Shown here: positions 42,201-47,149 of the stretch, one piece after another
How positions within the stretch are numbered: the stretch's first letter is position 1
How the letters are laid out: each line of letters starts with the position of its first letter
Assembly (NCBI GenBank): GCA_002409525.1
Contig: DHNM01000010.1
Coordinates: forward strand, 1-47,149
Direction: 5' to 3'
Source of the DNA: Eubacterium sp. UBA5416
GTDB taxonomy: Bacteria; Bacillota; Clostridia; Lachnospirales; Lachnospiraceae
Length of the DNA stretch: 47,149 bases
Translations under genes and position numbers: made by a program
The notes under the pieces: generated by a model
What the model was told of the DNA's origin: nothing
The model's database searches: none
The model's input: the letters and a program-made list of their open reading frames with translations, nothing else

Positions 42201-43514
42201 ATGTTTCGTTATTTACCTATTCGTAGGGTTTACGCAAGAGAAGTATTGGATTCCAGAGGCAATCCAACCGTAGAAGTTGAAGTTACTGTAGGAGAAGGAA
42301 TTATAGGAATTGATGGATATACCGGAAGATCAATAGTTCCCTCGGGTGCATCGACCGGCAGGTTTGAAGCGGTAGAACTGAGAGACAAAGAAAAAAGATA
42401 CCAGGGGCTTGGCACTACAAAGGCTGTAGATAATGTGAATACCAAATTAGCAGATGCCGTGTTGGGAGAGAATGCTCTAAATCAAGCTTATATTGATCAA
42501 TTACTGATTGAAGCCGATGGAACAGCCAACAAAGAGCATATTGGTGCAAATGCAATTTTAGGCGTGTCTCTGGCTGCAGCAAGAGCAGCATCGAAAGCAC
42601 TGCGACTTCCGCTTTATCAATATCTTGGCGGATGTCATACAAAAAATATACCGGTTCCCATGATGAATATCTTAAATGGTGGACGTCATGCAGATAATAC
42701 TGTGGATTTGCAGGAATTTATGATTATGCCTGTCGGGGCCAAAAATTTTCATGAGGCACTCTCGATGTGCTCAGAGATCTATCATGAACTGAAAAATATT
42801 TTGAAGAAAAAGGGCATGGCCACTGCCGTCGGAGATGAGGGTGGTTTTGCACCGGATGTAAAAGACTCTGATGAGACGCTGGCTTTAATTATGGAGGCTG
42901 TAGAGCAGGCCGGATATAAAGCCGGGGATGAAATCGGAATCGCAATTGATGCGGCTGCAAGTGAGCTTTATAATAAAGATAAAAAAGTGTATACTTTCCC
43001 CGGCGAAAGTCAGATGACCGGAAAAGAAGTACAAAGAGATTCGAATGAGATGATTGATTATTACAAAAAGCTTATCGATAAATATCCTATTCTTTCGATC
43101 GAGGATGGCCTGGATGAAGAGGACTGGGACGGGTGGAAAACACTGACGAGCGAACTGGGCGATGATATACAATTGGTCGGGGATGACCTCTTCGTCACGA
43201 ATATCAAGCGCCTTCGTCTCGGTATAGATCAGGGGGCGGCAAATGCAATCCTGATCAAAGTAAATCAGATTGGAACACTGACAGAGACACTGGATGCTGT
43301 AGAAATGGCGCAGCATGCGGGATATCGTACAATTATATCCCATCGTTCCGGTGAAACTGAAGATTCCTTTATTGCAGACCTTGCAGTGGCAGCCGGTTCC
43401 GGCCAGATCAAAGCAGGCGCTCCCTGCCGATCAGACAGAAATGTCAAGTACAACCAGCTTCTCAGAATAGAAGAATATCTCGGAAGCGTTTCCAGATATG
43501 AAACGCCGTTTTGA
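42201..43514 (+). CDS. eno: Enolase
   Basis: A 437-residue enzyme that converts 2-phosphoglycerate to PEP. The N-terminus RVYAREVLDSRGNPTVEV is unmistakable; GGRHADNTVDLQEFMI, VGDEGGFAPD, the metal ligands in SIEDGLDEEDWDG and GDDLFVTN, the catalytic lysine region KVNQIGT and SHRSGETEDSFIADLAVA are present. CAGGAGGT lies about 8 nt before the ATG. The 93-bp gap after gpmI has no clear terminator or consensus promoter, only a short ACCAT/ATGGT repeat. Confidence 0.97.
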   Translation: MFRYLPIRRVYAREVLDSRGNPTVEVEVTVGEGIIGIDGYTGRSIVPSGASTGRFEAVELRDKEKRYQGLGTTKAVDNVNTKLADAVLGENALNQAYIDQLLIEADGTANKEHIGANAILGVSLAAARAASKALRLPLYQYLGGCHTKNIPVPMMNILNGGRHADNTVDLQEFMIMPVGAKNFHEALSMCSEIYHELKNILKKKGMATAVGDEGGFAPDVKDSDETLALIMEAVEQAGYKAGDEIGIAIDAAASELYNKDKKVYTFPGESQMTGKEVQRDSNEMIDYYKKLIDKYPILSIEDGLDEEDWDGWKTLTSELGDDIQLVGDDLFVTNIKRLRLGIDQGAANAILIKVNQIGTLTETLDAVEMAQHAGYRTIISHRSGETEDSFIADLAVAAGSGQIKAGAPCRSDRNVKYNQLLRIEEYLGSVSRYETPF

Positions 43515-43542
43515 CCATTCTTATGTTTTTTCATGTTTTTTG

Positions 43543-43571
43543 TTGAATTTTTCCTTCTGCTATGGTAAAAT
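43543..43571 (+). promoter_or_regulatory. Promoter of secG
   Basis: TTGAAT (43543-43548), 17-nt spacer, TAAAAT (43566-43571), 30 nt before the secG ATG. Confidence 0.65.
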
Positions 43572-43600
43572 ATACAAAGTTGCTTGTAGGAGGTGTGGAC

Positions 43601-43837
43601 ATGGTAATCTTAAGAACTATCTTAACAATTTTATACGTAATAGATTGTATCGCATTACTTGTGGTCGTTTTGATGCAGGAGGGAAAGCAGCAGGGTCTAG
43701 GTGCGATTACGGGTATGGCGGACACATACTGGAGTAAGAATAAGGGACGTTCCGCTGAAGGCACATTGATTATGATGACAAAATTGATGGCTGTTGTGTT
43801 TGTTGTGTTATCAATTGTTTTAAATTTGAACTTTTAG
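43601..43837 (+). CDS. secG: Preprotein translocase subunit SecG
   Basis: A 78-residue protein from the ATG at 43601 (AGGAGG 7 nt upstream; a longer in-frame start at 43562 lies upstream of the predicted -10 and is unlikely). Two transmembrane segments (about residues 2-23 and 55-77) flank the cytoplasmic loop MQEGKQQGLGAITG, typical of SecG. It assists the SecYE channel. The order secG-rnr-smpB-ssrA is conserved in Firmicutes. Confidence 0.93.
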   Translation: MVILRTILTILYVIDCIALLVVVLMQEGKQQGLGAITGMADTYWSKNKGRSAEGTLIMMTKLMAVVFVVLSIVLNLNF

Positions 43838-43844
43838 GCTTATG

Positions 43845-43877
43845 AGACTGTTGCTTGTTCCAGGCAACAGTCTTTTT
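43845..43877 (+). terminator. Terminator after secG
   Basis: AGACTGTTGC (43845-43854) and GCAACAGTCT (43864-43873) form a perfect 10-bp stem with a 9-nt loop, followed by TTTTAAAT. Confidence 0.85.
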
Positions 43878-43896
43878 AAATAAATGAGGTATTGAT

Positions 43897-46104
43897 TTGA
43901 CAAAGAAAAAATCAAACAAAGTAAACCACGATAAAAAAAAATATATACTGGATTTTATCAGCTCAAAAAATTATGTTCCGATGAAGCAGGGTGAGATGGC
44001 TTCCCTGCTTCAGATTCCCCAAAAAAAGAAAGGCGAACTGCAGGATATCCTTGACACATTAGAGAAGGATGATCTGATTATTCAGATTCATCGGGGAAGG
44101 TACAAAAAGAAGAAATCAAAGAAAAGTAACTCCCATAATATTTATGATGAATCGAAACGGCTGACCGGAACATTCATCAGTCATCCGAAAGGGTTTGGAT
44201 TTGTGGAGCGTCAGGACTCTGATGAGGAAGACGTGTTTATACCTGCTCCTTATACAGGAGATGCCTTTCATATGGATGAAGTGGAAGTCGAACTTTTACC
44301 GGCTCAGCAGGGAAGCCGGCAGGAAGGTAGAATTGTGAAGATATTATCTCACAATATTCATGAAATTGTGGGAACATTTGATAGAAGCAGTTCCTTTGGC
44401 TTTGTGATCGCCGACAACAAGAAAATATCAGATGATATTTTTATTCCGAAGGAATTTATAAATAATGCCGTAACCGGTGACAAAGTTACCGTCGAACTCA
44501 CACATTATGGGGGAAATAGTAAAAAACCTGAAGGAAAGGTGACAGAGGTACTGGGGTTTGCGACGGACCCAGGCGTGGATGTCCTTTCAGTTGCGAAATC
44601 CTATGACATTCCCATGACATTTCCGCCAAAGGCTGTCCGTCAGGCAGAGCGATGCCCCGTTCACGTACAGGAAAGCGATTTAAATGGTCGTATGGACCTG
44701 AGAGACTGGCAGATGGTCACCATTGACGGAGAGGATTCCAAAGATCTGGATGATGCGGTATCACTTTCGATGGAAGACGGATTTTATAAACTTGGAGTCC
44801 ATATCGCTGATGTGAGCAATTATGTTCAGGATGGCAGTTCACTTGACCGCGAAGCTCTAAAGAGGGGAACCAGTGTCTATCTGGTAGACCGGGTAATTCC
44901 GATGCTTCCAAAGAAACTATCGAATGGTATCTGTTCTTTGAATCAGGGGGAGGACAGGCTTGCTCTTTCGTGTATCATGTGGATTGACTCGAAGGGTCAT
45001 ACGGCAAGGCATCAAATTGCGGAGACTGTGATTTGTGTAAACCGCAGGATGACCTATACGAATGTGCAAAAAATCCTGGATCGAACAGATGATGCGGTTA
45101 TCGCTGAGTATGAAGAGCTTGTTCCGATGTTTGAATCGATGAAACAGCTGTCCGATATCCTGCGGAACTCCAGAAAGAAACGCGGCTCGATTGATTTTGA
45201 TTTTCCGGAGAGTAAAATTATCTTGAACGAACATGGAAAACCCGTCGATGTTAAGCCGAGTGTAAGCACTACTGCCACGAAACTGATTGAAGATTTTATG
45301 CTTCAGGCGAATGAAACCGTGGCAAAAGAGTACGAAAACCGCAAAGTTCCATTTTTATACCGGACCCACGAGAATCCTGATATGGATAAGATGGAAGGCG
45401 TCTTAAGTTTTATCAGAAATCAGGGGATTAAAGTCACAAAGAGCAGGGAAGAGATCACACCGAAGGAAGTTCAGCAGATCATCTCGCAGATTGAGGGCTC
45501 TCCACAAGAACCACTGATTAGCATGCTGCTGCTTCGCTCGATGAAACAGGCCAGATATTCTGTGGATTGTAAAGGGCATTTTGGACTTGCGGCAGATTAT
45601 TACTGCCATTTTACATCTCCGATTCGCCGTTACCCGGATCTTCAGATACACCGGATAATAAAAGATGATCTGCGGGGAAGACTGAATGATCAGAAAAAAG
45701 ATTATTATACGTCTATTTTAGATAATGTGGCCAATCAGACCTCTGCAACAGAACGGAGAGCAGAAGAAGCTGAGCGGGAAACGGATAAAATGAAAATGGC
45801 CGAATATATGAGTGACCATAAAGGGGAGGTTTTCGATGGAACAGTTTCCGGCGTCACCGGATGGGGTTTTTATGTACAGCTTCCAAATACAGTGGAGGGA
45901 CTGGTCCATGTTAACAGTCTGACAGATGACTATTATGTTTTTGATGAAGAAAATTATCAGCTGACCGGCCGAGAGTTTAACCGGACATTTCGCCTTGGTA
46001 ATAAAGTAAGGGTTACTGTCGCAGACACAGACATTGTGAATAAAACAATTGACTTTATACTGGTAAACGAAGTTTATGGGAAGAGGACAGGAGAAGATGA
46101 GTAA
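43897..46104 (+). CDS. rnr: Ribonuclease R
   Basis: A 735-residue processive 3'-5' exoribonuclease of the RNB family. Lys-rich N-terminus, then a helical winged region, two cold-shock OB domains (GFGFVERQDSDEEDVFI and SFGFVIADNKKISDDIFI), the RNB catalytic domain with DGEDSKDLDDAVS (metal Asp cluster) and HIADVSNYV, and a C-terminal S1 domain (GTVSGVTGWGFYVQLPN). The TTG at 43897 is used because TGAGGT lies 6 nt upstream and no in-frame ATG matches the family start. It degrades structured RNA and defective mRNAs tagged by trans-translation, which fits the smpB and ssrA neighbours. Confidence 0.95.
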   Translation: MTKKKSNKVNHDKKKYILDFISSKNYVPMKQGEMASLLQIPQKKKGELQDILDTLEKDDLIIQIHRGRYKKKKSKKSNSHNIYDESKRLTGTFISHPKGFGFVERQDSDEEDVFIPAPYTGDAFHMDEVEVELLPAQQGSRQEGRIVKILSHNIHEIVGTFDRSSSFGFVIADNKKISDDIFIPKEFINNAVTGDKVTVELTHYGGNSKKPEGKVTEVLGFATDPGVDVLSVAKSYDIPMTFPPKAVRQAERCPVHVQESDLNGRMDLRDWQMVTIDGEDSKDLDDAVSLSMEDGFYKLGVHIADVSNYVQDGSSLDREALKRGTSVYLVDRVIPMLPKKLSNGICSLNQGEDRLALSCIMWIDSKGHTARHQIAETVICVNRRMTYTNVQKILDRTDDAVIAEYEELVPMFESMKQLSDILRNSRKKRGSIDFDFPESKIILNEHGKPVDVKPSVSTTATKLIEDFMLQANETVAKEYENRKVPFLYRTHENPDMDKMEGVLSFIRNQGIKVTKSREEITPKEVQQIISQIEGSPQEPLISMLLLRSMKQARYSVDCKGHFGLAADYYCHFTSPIRRYPDLQIHRIIKDDLRGRLNDQKKDYYTSILDNVANQTSATERRAEEAERETDKMKMAEYMSDHKGEVFDGTVSGVTGWGFYVQLPNTVEGLVHVNSLTDDYYVFDEENYQLTGREFNRTFRLGNKVRVTVADTDIVNKTIDFILVNEVYGKRTGEDE

Positions 46105-46570
46105 GGAAAAGAATAAGGGCAGTCTGATTGCAAACAATAAGAAAGCTTATCATGATTATTTTATTGAGGAGACTTATGAGGCCGGAATTGCATTACATGG
46201 GACAGAGGTAAAATCTCTGCGCATGGGAAAATGCTCGATCAAAGAGGCATTCATTCGAATTGAAAACGGAGAGATGTACATCTATGGAATGCATATCAGC
46301 CCATACGAGAAGGGGAATATCTTTAACAAGGATCCTCTGCGGATCAGAAAGCTTCTGATGCACAAAAATGAGATCCTGAAAATTTCAGGAAAAACAGCGG
46401 AGAAAGGTTATACACTCGTACCACTCCGAGTGTATTTCAAAGATTCACTTGTAAAAATACAGATCGGACTGGCAAAAGGGAAGAAACTCTATGACAAACG
46501 CCAGGATATCGCAAAAAAAGACATGCGAAGAGAGGCAGAGCGCAGTTTTAAGGTGAAAAATCTATATTGA
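46097..46570 (+). CDS. smpB: SsrA-binding protein SmpB
   Basis: A 157-residue OB-fold protein from the ATG at 46097 (AGGAGA just upstream), overlapping the rnr stop by 8 nt. Typical segments: NNKKAYHDYFIEETYEAGI, GTEVKSLR near the start, YEKGN, and the basic C-terminal tail GKKLYDKRQDIAKKD, which mimics the anticodon and reaches down the mRNA channel. It binds tmRNA and brings it to stalled ribosomes. Confidence 0.97.
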   Translation: MSKEKNKGSLIANNKKAYHDYFIEETYEAGIALHGTEVKSLRMGKCSIKEAFIRIENGEMYIYGMHISPYEKGNIFNKDPLRIRKLLMHKNEILKISGKTAEKGYTLVPLRVYFKDSLVKIQIGLAKGKKLYDKRQDIAKKDMRREAERSFKVKNLY

Positions 46571-46595
46571 TGAAGCGAAAATCTACGACGGGCTA

Positions 46596-46624
46596 TTGAT
46601 TTATTCTCTCGATTCTGTTATAGT
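46596..46624 (+). promoter_or_regulatory. Promoter of ssrA
   Basis: TTGATT (46596-46601), 17-nt spacer, TATAGT (46619-46624). The primary transcript would carry about 50 nt before the mature tmRNA 5' end, to be removed by RNase P. Confidence 0.75.
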
Positions 46625-46680
46625 TATAGTGTAATAAAAATCCTAAGTCTGCACCGGTTATGGAACGAATCTTATTATTC

Positions 46681-47030
46681 GGGCTTGTACTGGTTTCGAC
46701 GGGGGTTTTAAAGTTTGGGAAGCCATCCGCGGCCCCGGAACCGCGTCAACAATCTGGAAAATTAAATTTAAACGCAGACGAAGAAAACGTTTTGTGCGCT
46801 GCCTGATGGCAGCTGTCAGAATTTAGATTCCCACATCTAAACCTCTGGCATCGACTTTAGTGGGGTACTTCATCTCCAAAGCTTTGAGGGGACGGAAGAA
46901 CTTATGAAGCTACTAAAACTTTAAGCCTGTCACCGGGCGTAAAGCAGAGGGAATGTTAAATCAGTGACTGTGATGGGAGATGCCGAAATGGAGAGACTTT
47001 CGGACAGGGGTTCGATTCCCCTCAGGTCCA
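46681..47030 (+). ncRNA. ssrA: Transfer-messenger RNA
   Basis: About 350 nt. The 5' end GGGCTTGTACTGGTTTCGACGGGG and 3' end GGGGTTCGATTCCCCTCAGGTCC, given here in their family form, pair as a tRNA-like acceptor stem (GGGCTTG with CAGGTCC, two G.U pairs). Discriminator A at 47030; CCA is not encoded. The open frame starts at GCA 46774 and reads ADEENVLCAA, stopping with TGA at 46804-46806. Together with the Ala on the tmRNA itself the tag is AADEENVLCAA; the end is CAA rather than the more common LAA. smpB lies immediately upstream. Confidence 0.96.
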
Positions 47031-47046
47031 TATTCATGAAAGATAC

Positions 47047-47081
47047 AGCCTTGGGCGAAAGTCCGGGGCTTATTTTGTTTT
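47047..47081 (+). terminator. Terminator of ssrA
   Basis: AGCCTTGGGC (47047-47056) pairs with GTCCGGGGCT (47061-47070) through a GAAA tetraloop, with three G.U pairs, followed by TATTTTGTTTT. Confidence 0.85.
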
Positions 47082-47108
47082 AATCATTCCAAATGGACAA
47101 AACGCCTT

Positions 47109-47149
47109 TTGACCATTACATCATTTATATGAAATGATACCAGGGTCAA
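47109..47149. repeat. Inverted repeat cut by the right window edge
   Basis: TTGACC (47109-47114) pairs with GGTCAA (47144-47149) and the inner arms ATCATTT (47120-47126) and AAATGAT (47132-47138) are perfect with a 5-nt loop. The arms may extend past the edge. The layout resembles a dispersed intergenic repeat or the start of a structured leader; only one copy is seen here. Confidence 0.5.

Overview
The window looks like a chromosomal segment of a low-to-mid-GC anaerobic Firmicute of class Clostridia, most likely Lachnospiraceae. Reasons: a SCIFF (ranthipeptide) precursor with its radical SAM maturase, a GGGtGRT/NifU-like pair, a DUF4317 protein, an oxygen-independent HemZ-type enzyme, a methyl-tetrahydrofolate/corrinoid module, AGGAGG ribosome binding sites with frequent TTG/GTG starts, and tRNA genes without an encoded CCA. 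The genus cannot be fixed from the sequence alone. Nearly all genes are intact; the first gene is cut by the left window edge.

Layout. 1-3.2 kb: 3' end of a repetitive, probably sortase-anchored surface protein, a TIGR04086-type membrane protein, then scfA (47 codons) and scfB. 3.2-11.9 kb: a housekeeping run recJ, apt, rel, MBL hydrolase, hemZ, HD-GYP protein, hisS. 12.0-13.6 kb (minus): a two-gene NMT1/SsuBC-like ABC transporter without its binding protein. 13.7-21.7 kb: queH, argH, asd, a membrane acyltransferase, a formate/nitrite-type channel, topB, and a left-handed beta-helix protein. 21.7-26.2 kb: a compact sugar-acid catabolism block (FadR-type regulator, GntP permease, IlvD/Edd dehydratase), bracketed by a 23-bp tRNA 3' remnant on the left and intact tRNA-Ala(CGC)/tRNA-Val(CAC) genes on the right, consistent with an island inserted in a tRNA operon.

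26.4-31.0 kb (minus): GGGtGRT protein, NifU-like scaffold, DUF4317 protein and a PucR-type regulator. Divergently, 31.2-35.1 kb holds a one-carbon module: methyltetrahydrofolate-corrinoid methyltransferase, two corrinoid proteins and a corrinoid-reactivating ferredoxin/ASKHA protein, but no substrate-specific MT1 methyltransferase. 35.2-37.9 kb pairs a lactate/malate dehydrogenase-family enzyme with ATP-dependent PEP carboxykinase; an Arg at the specificity position and the neighbour suggest malate rather than lactate. 38.0-40.4 kb is an amino-acid ABC transporter behind an ARG-box-like operator; its binding protein is circularly permuted (the usual C-terminal half comes first). 40.5-47.1 kb is gpmI, eno, secG, rnr, smpB and ssrA (tmRNA).

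The observations most worth follow-up are the circularly permuted binding protein with its ARG box, the tRNA-bracketed island, the dehydrogenase specificity question, the MT1-less corrinoid module with a divergent second corrinoid protein, and the scfA promoter/hairpin arrangement.
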